Source of the DNA: an uncultured Flavobacteriales bacterium
Lineage (GTDB): Bacteria > Bacteroidota > Bacteroidia > Flavobacteriales > Schleiferiaceae
Assembly (NCBI GenBank): GCA_903821715.1
Contig: CAIJMB010000201.1
Span: 1-12,814 of the forward strand
Length of the DNA: 12,814 bases
Direction: 5' to 3'
A program made the translations under genes and the position numbers. A model generated the notes under the pieces. The model was not told the DNA's origin. It searched no databases and saw only the letters and a program-made list of their open reading frames with translations. Of the stretch, positions 1 through 8,627 are shown piece after piece. Positions within the stretch are counted from its first letter, which is position 1, and each line of letters opens with the position of its first letter.

Positions 1-1
1 A

Positions 2-58
2 ACCACGGTGACCGTGCTTCGCGATGGGAAGGAGCTGACGCTAACGCTCCGCTTTTAG
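2..58 (+). CDS. C-terminal end of a probable PDZ-domain protein (partial)
   Basis: Frame 2 reads 18 codons to a TAG stop at 56-58; the rest of the gene lies left of the window. The visible tail (TVLRDGKELTLTLRF) has the look of the last beta strands of a PDZ domain, in which a V-x-R-x-G turn is followed by alternating hydrophobic residues, as in HtrA-like or CtpA-like proteases and other PDZ proteins of this phylum. The fragment is too short to name the protein. Its stop codon is the first three bases of the repeat that follows. Confidence 0.5.
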   Translation, partial: TTVTVLRDGKELTLTLRF

Positions 59-111
59 CGAGGTTAGCAAGGTTGGCTCGTTGGCGAGGTTAGCAAGGTT
101 GGCTCGTTGGC
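56..111 (+). repeat. Tandem 26-bp repeat fused to the stop codon
   Basis: Two exact 26-bp units lie head to tail at 59-84 and 85-110, each built from the words CGAGGTTAGC, AAGGTTGGC and TCGTTGG. The first unit begins directly after the TAG stop at 56-58, so the junction reads TAGCGAGGTT. The same junction occurs after the kelch gene (1960) and after polA (2276, minus strand). There are no unique spacers, so this is not a CRISPR array. A copied 3'-end element is the best description; its function is unknown. Confidence 0.85.
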
Positions 112-129
112 TGATCGTTTCTTGCTTTA

Positions 130-165
130 GGTTTCTAGTTCACGAGAAGTCGCCAACGAGAAACC
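130..165. repeat. Imperfect inverted repeat of GTTTCT words
   Basis: GGTTTCT at 130-136 is the exact reverse complement of AGAAACC at 159-165, giving a 7-bp stem with a 22-nt loop. The surroundings (111-180) consist of variants of TTTCTTG, GTTTCT and their complements. A similar patch (GGTTTCTTGTTTCTGG) occupies the matching place in the second gap near 2018-2034. Nothing coding is visible here. Confidence 0.5.
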
Positions 166-187
166 AGAAACTGGAAGCCAAGCCAAA

Positions 188-246
188 CGTTCGGTTATAA
201 CCGGATTTTACTTTTTCTCACCACGTTGAAACTTGGGATGCGACTG
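188..246 (+). repeat. 59-bp intergenic element, copy 1
   Basis: The first 29 bases (188-216) are identical to 2064-2092, and GATGCGACTG at 237-246 matches GATGTGACTG at 2113-2122 at exactly the same offset of 49 bases. The element contains the perfect 12-bp palindrome CGGTTATAACCG (192-203). Both copies lie downstream of a plus-strand gene in the same orientation, and both are followed by TTAATTAAA or ATAATTAAA. The middle part (217-236) has diverged. Further downstream, CGCCGCAGGCGC at 314-325 recurs at 2215-2226. The rest of 247-378 is repeat-like words with no gene of its own. Confidence 0.8.
190..216 (+). terminator. Candidate intrinsic terminator for the left-edge gene
   Basis: As RNA, 190-195 (UUCGGU) can pair with 200-205 (ACCGGA) around a UAUA loop, one pair being G-U. 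A U-rich tract follows at once (TTTTACTTTTT, 206-216). The stem is short, and the site lies about 130 nt after the stop codon, which lowers confidence. An alternative is a protein-binding palindrome, since the centre is a perfect 12-bp dyad. Confidence 0.45.
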
Positions 247-365
247 GTTCACAGATAATTAAAAAAAACCAGTTGCTGCAGAGCAAGAAACGAGCAACCA
301 GCAACCTGGCGAACGCCGCAGGCGCTCAGCGCAACCTACATCACAAAGCAATTCGACCAGTTGGG

Positions 366-373
366 CTACTTTG
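366..373 (+). promoter_or_regulatory. Possible -7 element of the kelch gene
   Basis: CTACTTTG ends 5 nt before the ATG at 379. It resembles TAnnTTTG, but the TA is separated from TTTG by one base instead of two. The position matches the three better promoters in this window, which supports choosing ATG 379. No TTG is seen at the expected upstream distance. Confidence 0.3.
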
Positions 374-378
374 CCCCC

Positions 379-1962
379 ATGAAACGCCTCACTACCCTTT
401 TGGCGGTCACGCTCAGCGCAGCGGCCGCAGCTCAAAACTGGTTTCCGTACGAAGTCGCGCTTCAGCCCGTGGCGGTAAGTGGCTTGCCGGGTCTGCACTC
501 GTTTGCGCACGGACAGTACCAAGGTGAATGGGTCCTGCTCGGCGGACGCACCGACGGAATCCATGCACGGCAGCCGTTTGCTGCGTTTCCCTCCGCGCAA
601 AACAACAGCAACGTGTACGTCGTCAACCCATCGAACGGCCAGGTATGGTCGGCTCCGCTGACGTCGCTGTCGGTCGCGCTTCAAGAACAACTGCGGTCGA
701 CCAACCCCAACTACGCGCAGCACGGCGACAGCCTGTACGTGCTGGGAGGCTACGGCTTTTCGGCCACCGACGGAGCCCACAAAACATACAACGGCTTGGT
801 CGCCATTAGCCTTCCGGCCCTCATTTCGGCGGTCAAGGGCGGAACCTCACTCGCCCCCGCAATCGAAGTCATTAACCACCCGCGATTTGCCGTTACCGGA
901 GGCCACTTGGCCTTGCTCGGCGACCGCTTCTACCTCGTCGGAGGCCACCGATTCAACGGAAGCTACAACCCCCACGGCCCCACCCACGGACCCGGGTTCA
1001 GCCAAGCCTACACCAACGCCGTGCGCAGGTTTGACTTGCGCCGCCCAGGCGGCCAGCTTCAGGTCGCCAACGTCGACTCCGTGATCGACCCCGTGCACCT
1101 GCACCGCCGCGACTACAACCTCATGCCGCAGATCTACGCCAACGGCACCCCGGGCTTCATGATCTCGTCCGGAGTCTTTCAGCCCACCATCGACCTGCCC
1201 TTCTTGTACCCCGTCGAGGTCACGGCGACCGGAATCGTTCCGCGCACCGACTTCAGCCAGTACCTGAGCCACTACCACAGCGCGTCAACGGTGCTCTACG
1301 ACTCGGCCACCGAGCGCAACCTCAACCTCTTTTTTGGCGGAATCTCGCAGTACCACTACGTCAACGGAACCCTTGTCGACGACCAAAACGTGCCCTTCGT
1401 ATCGACCATCTCGGCCGTCGTTCGCGATTCCGACCAAAGCCTGCACGAAGTGGTGCTTCCCGTGAGCATGCCTGGCCTCAAGGGCGCCTCTGCCGAATTC
1501 TTGTCCAACCCTGCCGTAGCGCACACGCCCCACGAGGTCCAGCTGCTGCCTGCCAGCTTCGACAGCCTCGTCCTTGGCCACATTGTTGGCGGAATCGATT
1601 CGCAGCTCGAAAACCCCTTCACCAGCAACTCCAGCGCGTCCACCTCGGCCGCAACCACCGTCTACCGCGTAGTCCTCAAGCCCGGCAACGGCATTGGCGT
1701 CGAAGAGGTTCCGGCCACGCAACCCTTCACCTTTTCGGTCCTTGGCCGCGGAACCAACGCCGCCATTCAGCTCCCCCTCGGCCGCCCCGAAACCGGACTC
1801 GACCTCTGGATGTACGACTCCGCCGGACGCATCCTGTGGACCCAAACCCTCTACGACCTACCCGCCGACGGCCGCATCGCCCTTCCACGCCCCACCCGCG
1901 GAACCGTCTTTGTCGTCGCCAGCTGGGACGGCTTGTACCACACCGAGAAGGTGGAGCTTTAG
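379..1962 (+). CDS. Secreted kelch beta-propeller protein with type IX secretion-like C-terminal domain
   Basis: The 527-residue product starts at ATG 379, which gives a clean signal peptide: KR, a hydrophobic run, then AAAAA before Gln19. A TTG at 361 would put six unlikely residues in front. Kelch-type double glycines preceded by hydrophobic strands occur at residues 55-56, 123-124, 188-189, 320-321 and 404-405, roughly one per 66 residues with one degenerate interval, suggesting about six blades. The last 75 or so residues depart from the propeller and resemble the type A sorting domain of type IX secretion cargo: LDLWMYDSAGRILW, then a G-x-x-x-L stretch, ending in TEKVEL. Inference: the protein crosses the inner membrane by Sec, then the outer membrane, and ends up on the surface or outside the cell. 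The ligand is unknown. The gene stands alone between two repeat-rich gaps, and its TAG stop is embedded in a repeat. Confidence 0.8.
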   Translation: MKRLTTLLAVTLSAAAAAQNWFPYEVALQPVAVSGLPGLHSFAHGQYQGEWVLLGGRTDGIHARQPFAAFPSAQNNSNVYVVNPSNGQVWSAPLTSLSVALQEQLRSTNPNYAQHGDSLYVLGGYGFSATDGAHKTYNGLVAISLPALISAVKGGTSLAPAIEVINHPRFAVTGGHLALLGDRFYLVGGHRFNGSYNPHGPTHGPGFSQAYTNAVRRFDLRRPGGQLQVANVDSVIDPVHLHRRDYNLMPQIYANGTPGFMISSGVFQPTIDLPFLYPVEVTATGIVPRTDFSQYLSHYHSASTVLYDSATERNLNLFFGGISQYHYVNGTLVDDQNVPFVSTISAVVRDSDQSLHEVVLPVSMPGLKGASAEFLSNPAVAHTPHEVQLLPASFDSLVLGHIVGGIDSQLENPFTSNSSASTSAATTVYRVVLKPGNGIGVEEVPATQPFTFSVLGRGTNAAIQLPLGRPETGLDLWMYDSAGRILWTQTLYDLPADGRIALPRPTRGTVFVVASWDGLYHTEKVEL

Positions 1963-2016
1963 CGAGGTTGGCTTGTTGGCAAGGTTGGCGAGATTGGCTC
2001 GTTAGCTCGTTAGTCG
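1960..2016 (+). repeat. Stop-codon-embedded 3' repeat of the kelch gene
   Basis: TAG at 1960-1962 runs straight into CGAGGTTGGC. Bases 1963-1989 match the reverse complement of 2247-2273 at 26 of 27 positions. This copy then carries an extra GAGATTGGC before TCGTTAGC and a partial second TCGTTAG. It is the convergent partner of the element after polA, so the two form an imperfect inverted repeat about 250 bp apart. Confidence 0.85.
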
Positions 2017-2063
2017 CTGGTTTCTTGTTTCTGGTGCCGGCGAAGCCGTGAGGCGCGGCCAGG

Positions 2064-2122
2064 CGTTCGGTTATAACCGGATTTTACTTTTTTCACAAAG
2101 CTTCAAAGTGACGATGTGACTG
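2064..2122 (+). repeat. 59-bp intergenic element, copy 2
   Basis: This is the second copy of the element at 188-246: 29 identical bases, the palindrome CGGTTATAACCG at 2068-2079, and GATGTGACTG at 2113-2122. It lies between convergent genes and so is not upstream of any gene, which argues against an operator and for a 3'-end or mobile-repeat role. AGTTAATTAAA follows at about 2133-2143. Confidence 0.8.
2066..2093 (+). terminator. Candidate intrinsic terminator of the kelch gene
   Basis: The same hairpin as in copy 1 occurs here: 2066-2071 pairs with 2076-2081 around a UAUA loop, followed by TTTTAC and six T. It lies about 104 nt after the kelch stop, in the orientation that would end kelch transcription before it runs into polA. 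Confidence 0.45.
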
Positions 2123-2143
2123 AAATACAACGAGTTAATTAAA

Positions 2144-2237
2144 CCGCCCACGGCGATAGCGCCGCATGCGCTCCAGCGCGAAGCGTCCTAGCTGCGAAGC
2201 AGCCCTAGCCCGAGCGCCGCAGGCGCGAAGGGCAAAA
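2144..2237. repeat. Cluster of short GC-rich hairpins
   Basis: This non-coding stretch is a run of small inverted repeats: GGCG-ATAG-CGCC near 2152-2163, GCTGC-GAA-GCAGC at 2191-2203 and GCGCC-GCA-GGCGC at 2214-2226. GCGAAGC, a sequence known to form an unusually stable DNA mini-hairpin, occurs at 2178-2184 and inside 2191-2203, and once more near 2039-2045. The word CGCCGCAGGCGC is shared with the first gap (314-325). Confidence 0.55.
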
Positions 2238-2238
2238 A

Positions 2239-2273
2239 GCTAACGAGCCAACCTTGCCAACGAGCCAACCTCG

Positions 2274-2276
<3 letters not shown>
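2239..2276 (-). repeat. Stop-codon-embedded 3' repeat of polA
   Basis: On the minus strand the polA stop TAG (2276-2274) continues as CGAGGTTGGCTCGTTGGC and then AAGGTTGGCTCGTTAGC. This is the third gene end in the window with the TAG-CGAGGTT junction. It is nearly the exact inverse of 1963-1989, missing the 9-bp insertion of that copy. TTTTTGCC follows on the minus strand, but no clear terminator stem precedes it. Confidence 0.85.
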
Positions 2277-5108
<2,832 letters not shown>

Positions 5109-5136
5109 CAGCACAGGGAGTTAGCGGGCGGAATCC

Positions 5137-5144
5137 GAAAGGTA
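5137..5144 (-). promoter_or_regulatory. Weak candidate -7 element for polA
   Basis: The minus strand reads TACCTTTC, one base off TAnnTTTG, about 28 nt before the polA ATG. No TTG lies at the usual spacing upstream. If used, polA would have a leader of about 24 nt, unlike its neighbours. Confidence 0.3.
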
Positions 5145-5179
5145 CGAAGTCCGCCCAACCGAAGTCGGCGCGGAACCCC

Positions 5180-5187
5180 TACTTTTG
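5180..5187 (+). promoter_or_regulatory. -7 promoter element of the glycosyltransferase operon
   Basis: TACTTTTG is a perfect match to the Bacteroidota -7 consensus TAnnTTTG. It is followed by exactly 4 nt and then the ATG at 5192, so transcription should begin at or within a few bases of the start codon. No TTG is found at the -33 position, so the upstream half is weak or absent. Confidence 0.65.
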
Positions 5188-5191
5188 CGTA

Positions 5192-5914
5192 ATGCCCTAT
5201 GCCCTAGTCGTCATTCCCACGTACAAGGAGCGCGAAAACATCGAGGCCATCATCGAGGCCGTGGTCGCGCTACCCCAGGGGTTTGACGTGCTCATTGTCG
5301 ACGACAGTTCACCCGACGGCACGGCGGATTTAGTGCGCAAAGTGCAAAAAAAGCACCCTGGCCGCATTCACCTCAACGAGCGCAAGGGCAAGTTGGGTCT
5401 CGGAACCGCCTACATCCACGGATTCAAGTGGGCCCTGAAGCACGACTACCAGTACGTGTTTGAAATGGATGCGGACTTTTCGCACGACCCCAAAGACCTG
5501 CCGCGCCTGCTCGAGGCCTGCGAAGTCTACGGAGCTGATCTGGCCATCGGTTCGCGCTACAGCAACGGAGTCAATGTGGTCAACTGGCCGATGAGCCGGG
5601 TGCTGCTGAGCTTTTTCGCATCGAAGTACGTGCGCTTCATCACCGGAATGCCGATTCACGATACCACCGCCGGCTTCAAGTGCTACCGCCGGGCCGTGCT
5701 CGAAGCCATCGATTTCGAGAAAATCCGCTTTGTCGGCTATGCCTTTCAGATCGAAATGAAGTTCCGCGCTTGGCGTAAAGGATTCAACCTCGCCGAGGTA
5801 GCGGTCATCTTCACCGACCGCAAGGCGGGGCAGAGCAAAATGTCGCGCGGAATCATACGCGAGGCGGTATTCGGGGTACTTTTGCTGAAGCTATCGAGCC
5901 TCTTTGGCCGGTAA
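5192..5914 (+). CDS. Polyprenol-phosphate mannosyltransferase-like GT2 glycosyltransferase
   Basis: The 240-residue cytoplasmic enzyme probably transfers a sugar, most likely mannose from GDP-mannose, to a polyprenyl phosphate and so supplies lipid-linked sugar for the envelope or for glycoproteins. GT-A fold motifs are in order: VVIPTYKERENI (6-17), VDDSSPDG (36-43), GLGTAYIHGF, the metal-binding DAD (93-95) in FEMDADFSHDP, IGSRYSNG, and the DPM1-family acceptor region TTAGFKCYRR. The C-terminus contains a short hydrophobic stretch (AVFGVLLLKL) but no added GtrA-like membrane domain, so it is the short single-domain form. It heads the operon and is separated from pyrC by 9 bp. The sugar cannot be fixed from sequence; glucose is the main alternative. 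Confidence 0.88.
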   Translation: MPYALVVIPTYKERENIEAIIEAVVALPQGFDVLIVDDSSPDGTADLVRKVQKKHPGRIHLNERKGKLGLGTAYIHGFKWALKHDYQYVFEMDADFSHDPKDLPRLLEACEVYGADLAIGSRYSNGVNVVNWPMSRVLLSFFASKYVRFITGMPIHDTTAGFKCYRRAVLEAIDFEKIRFVGYAFQIEMKFRAWRKGFNLAEVAVIFTDRKAGQSKMSRGIIREAVFGVLLLKLSSLFGR

Positions 5915-5923
5915 TACTTCGCA

Positions 5924-7288
5924 ATGTCCGACACCATACCTACCTACCTGATCAAAAATGCGCGCCTGGTCAATGAAGGGCGCAGCTACGAAGCCGACGT
6001 GCTGCTTTCGGGCGGCCGAATTGAGCGGATCGACGACAGTATTTCGCCCAAAAACAACAGCGTTCAGATCATTGACGGCGGGGGCAAGCTTCTGATTCCG
6101 GGCGTGATCGACACGCAAGTGCACTTTCGCGAGCCCGGACTCACCCACAAGGCCGACCTGACGACCGAGTCGATGGCGGCGGTGGCTGGGGGCGTCACCT
6201 CGTACGTGGAGCAGCCCAATACGGTTCCGGCCGCGACCACCCTCGAGTTGCTCGAGGCTAAATTCGCCCGTGCCGCAGAGGTTTCGTGGGCCAACTACAG
6301 CTTTAGCCTCGGAGCCTCGAACACCAACCTCGAAGAGCTCAAGCGCGCCTCGAAGCGCGACGTGGCCGCCATTAAAATGTTCTTGGGTTCGAGCACCGGC
6401 GACCTGCTCGTCGACGACCCCACCTCGGTCGAACGCATTTTTCGCGAAGTCGACCACCAGCTCATCGCGCACTGCGAGGACGAGCCCACGATGCGCGCCA
6501 ACCTCGAGCGCCTCATCGAAGAGCGCGGAGGACGCGAGCACCTCACCGCCGCGGACCACCCGCTGATCCGCAGCGAAGAGGCCTGCTACCTGTCGTCGTC
6601 GCGCGCCGTGGCCCTTGCCCGCGAAACCGGAGCCCACTTTCATGTCTACCACGTTTCGACTGCCAAAGAATTGGACCTTTTTGACGGCGAGATACCCTTG
6701 ACAGAGAAAAAAATTACTGCCGAGGCCTGCGTGCACCACCTGTGGTTCAGCGACGCCGACTACGCCGAGCTAGGCAACCGCATCAAGTGGAACCCCGCTG
6801 TCAAAACCGCCGCCGACCGCGACGCCCTGCGCTCCGCCCTGCTCGACGGACGCATCGACGTGGTGGCCACGGACCATGCGCCGCACACGCTCGAAGAAAA
6901 GCAGCGCCCCTACATTGACGCGCCCAGTGGCGGTCCGCTGATTCAAAACAGCTTGCCCGCGATGCTCGAGTTGGCGCGCCGCCTCGACATCGACTATGCC
7001 CGCATCATCGAACTCATGTGCCACCAGCCCGCCCAACTCTTTGGAATCCAAGAGCGCGGCTTTTTGCGCGAAGGCTACCATGCTGACGTAGTGCTCGTTG
7101 ATCCCCACCGACCGTACACCGTGCACGCCTCTGAGATGTTCACTAAGTGCGGATGGTCTCCCTTTGAGGGCCGCACCTTTGCCGCCCGCGTCAACCAAAC
7201 TTGGGTCAACGGAAGCGTCGTCTATCGCGACGGAAAGCACCGCAACGCCCCTGCTGGCCAGCGACTTATCTTTGACCGCGGATGGTAG
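5924..7288 (+). CDS. pyrC: Dihydroorotase
   Basis: The enzyme reversibly cyclises carbamoyl aspartate to dihydroorotate, the third step of pyrimidine synthesis. It is 454 residues long, full length for the type found in this phylum. Amidohydrolase features are visible: VHFREPGLTHKAD (66-78) with R69, AIKMFLGSSTG with a candidate carboxylated lysine K151, AHCEDE (H183), HVYHVST (H240, H243), and ATDHAPHT with catalytic D317. The PSGGPL segment follows. One oddity is that the usual metal-binding H-x-H near the N-terminus reads Q65-V66-H67. I recall the same Gln in other Bacteroidota dihydroorotases, so it is probably lineage-typical and not damage. The gene overlaps the DUF4296 gene by 7 bp and is probably cotranscribed with the glycosyltransferase. 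Confidence 0.95.
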   Translation: MSDTIPTYLIKNARLVNEGRSYEADVLLSGGRIERIDDSISPKNNSVQIIDGGGKLLIPGVIDTQVHFREPGLTHKADLTTESMAAVAGGVTSYVEQPNTVPAATTLELLEAKFARAAEVSWANYSFSLGASNTNLEELKRASKRDVAAIKMFLGSSTGDLLVDDPTSVERIFREVDHQLIAHCEDEPTMRANLERLIEERGGREHLTAADHPLIRSEEACYLSSSRAVALARETGAHFHVYHVSTAKELDLFDGEIPLTEKKITAEACVHHLWFSDADYAELGNRIKWNPAVKTAADRDALRSALLDGRIDVVATDHAPHTLEEKQRPYIDAPSGGPLIQNSLPAMLELARRLDIDYARIIELMCHQPAQLFGIQERGFLREGYHADVVLVDPHRPYTVHASEMFTKCGWSPFEGRTFAARVNQTWVNGSVVYRDGKHRNAPAGQRLIFDRGW

Positions 7289-7650
7289 TACGCATGCTCA
7301 TCGGACTCGCCCTTGCCCTCAGCCTTGCTGGCTGTGGCAACGTGGCTGAACCGGTGGCACCGCGCACCAAGCCTTCGGACCTGATTCCGGACGCCGAATT
7401 CACCCAACTTTTGCTCGAAATGCACCTCATCGAGGGCGCCCGCGGCGGCGAACACCTGATGGGCGACAGCATCCCCGTGTGGGAGGTCTACGGCGGAACC
7501 TTTGCCCGCCTCGGGTACAGTCCTGACCAGGTCGCCCGCAGCTACGACTACTACCACGCTGACCCTAAGGGAATGGTGGCGCGCTACGAAGTCATTATGG
7601 ACAGCCTAAAGGCCCGCACCCACCAACTCAGCCGACCGCTCGAGCCGTGA
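7282..7650 (+). CDS. DUF4296 family lipoprotein
   Basis: This small protein of 122 residues has a lipoprotein signal, MLIGLALALSLAGC, with the lipidated Cys at residue 18 (counting from ATG 7282). The body matches the Bacteroidota DUF4296 pattern: a KPSDLIPDAEF opening, a helix with LLLEMHLIEGA, then VYGGTFARLGYSPDQVARSYDYYHADP and a final helix of the IMDSLKAR type. The function is unknown. The ATG at 7294 is an equally good start, giving 118 residues. The gene overlaps pyrC by 7 bp and the acyl transferase start by 4 bp (GTGA). DUF4296 next to a dihydroorotase is an arrangement I recall from other Flavobacteriia. Confidence 0.85.
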   Translation: MVVRMLIGLALALSLAGCGNVAEPVAPRTKPSDLIPDAEFTQLLLEMHLIEGARGGEHLMGDSIPVWEVYGGTFARLGYSPDQVARSYDYYHADPKGMVARYEVIMDSLKARTHQLSRPLEP

Positions 7651-8627
7651 GCCAGCTTCCGTTTGTGCACCCCGAGTTCGAGCGCATCGCCCTCGCCCTC
7701 TTTCGCTACCAGGCGGCCCACAACCCCGTCTACGCCGAATGGGTCCGCCTTCAGGGCTGGGATTCCGCGCGCATTGAGGCGGTGAGCTCGCTGGACGAGG
7801 TTCCGTTTTTGCCGATTGAAGCGTTTAAAACGCGTGAAGTGCGCACCGGAACCTGGGAGCCCGAAGCCACCTTCACCTCGTCCGGAACCACCGGCCAAAC
7901 CCTTTCGCGCCACGACGTGGCGCGCCTAGAAGCCTACCTGCGCAACGCCGAAGCCGGTTTTGCCTACTTCTACGGCGCGCCAAGCAACTATGCATGGCTC
8001 TGCCTGCTCCCGAGCTACCTCGAGCGCGAGGGATCGTCGCTCGTGGCCATGGCCCAGCACTTTGTGCAGCAGTCACCCGCCGGCGAGAGCGGATTCTTTC
8101 TCAAGGGCTTGGACGAACTGCGCTTTCGCCTCGAAACCCTCGAGGCCAACGGCGTGCCCACCGTCATTTTGGGCGTCACCTTCGCGCTGCTCGACTGGGC
8201 CGAGTCCTTGCCCAAGCCCATGCCTCTGAAGCACAGCATTATCATGGAAACCGGCGGCATGAAAGGCCGCCGCATCGAGCCCAGCCGCGCCGAGGTGCAC
8301 CACACGCTTCAACATGCCTTTGGGCTTGACCGCATCCACAGCGAGTACGGCATGACCGAGCTGCTGTCGCAGGCCTACTCCCAGGGCGAAGGGCGCTTTC
8401 GCTGCCCGCCGAGCATGCGCGTGATTCCGCGCGACCTTGAGGCGCCGCGCCTTCAGGCTCCGCTTGAATCTCGTTGCGGAATCAACATCGTCGACCTCGC
8501 CAACGCCGATTCGTGCGCCTTCATCGCGACCGAAGACGCTGGCCGAGTTTTTGCCGACGGAAGCTTTGAAGTCCTCGGACGCCTCGAGGGCGCCGAACTT
8601 CGCGGATGCAGTTTAATGGCCCTATGA
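7647..8627 (+). CDS. LuxE-like acyl transferase / acyl-protein synthetase family protein
   Basis: The 326-residue protein belongs to the LuxE/PaaK branch of adenylate-forming enzymes. Visible motifs are the phosphate-binding TSSGTTG (77-83), a conserved METGGMKGRR segment, HSEYGMTELLSQ (231-242) as the nucleotide-binding motif, NIVDLAN, and a closing GRLEGAELRGCSL (311-323). It lacks the large C-terminal domain of full acyl-CoA synthetases, as LuxE does. By family it would activate a carboxylic acid as an acyl adenylate and pass it to a protein thiol or other acceptor. The acid and acceptor are unknown, and no luxCD genes are nearby, so bioluminescence is not implied. It starts at GTG 7647 in a GTGA overlap with DUF4296 and ends in an ATGA overlap with the next gene. 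Confidence 0.85.
   Translation: MSQLPFVHPEFERIALALFRYQAAHNPVYAEWVRLQGWDSARIEAVSSLDEVPFLPIEAFKTREVRTGTWEPEATFTSSGTTGQTLSRHDVARLEAYLRNAEAGFAYFYGAPSNYAWLCLLPSYLEREGSSLVAMAQHFVQQSPAGESGFFLKGLDELRFRLETLEANGVPTVILGVTFALLDWAESLPKPMPLKHSIIMETGGMKGRRIEPSRAEVHHTLQHAFGLDRIHSEYGMTELLSQAYSQGEGRFRCPPSMRVIPRDLEAPRLQAPLESRCGINIVDLANADSCAFIATEDAGRVFADGSFEVLGRLEGAELRGCSLMAL

Noticed and set aside
59..110. Short direct repeats suggesting a CRISPR array
   Set aside because: The two 26-bp units abut with no spacer and no cas gene is present; this is a simple tandem repeat.
188..246. Insertion sequence or attachment site around the 59-bp element
   Set aside because: No transposase or integrase, no terminal inverted repeats and no target duplication could be seen.
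361..378. TTG start for the kelch gene, 18 bases upstream of the ATG
   Set aside because: It would place six residues before a good signal peptide, and the promoter-like CTACTTTG lies between it and the ATG.
5109..5114. GTG start for polA, two codons upstream
   Set aside because: MKKLFLLDAYALIF from the ATG at 5108 matches the usual PolA N-terminus.
5891..6739. A 282-codon open frame antisense to pyrC
   Set aside because: pyrC is complete and conserved here; the antisense frame is Val/Gly/Arg-rich, as such shadows usually are.
8606..8623. Longer start for the secreted protein
   Set aside because: The ATG at 8624 gives the typical ATGA overlap and leaves the signal peptide at the N-terminus.
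7647..8627. Reading the LuxE-like gene as part of a bioluminescence operon
   Set aside because: No luxA, luxB, luxC or luxD homologue is in the window, and LuxE/PaaK-type proteins of this sort occur in non-luminous Bacteroidota.
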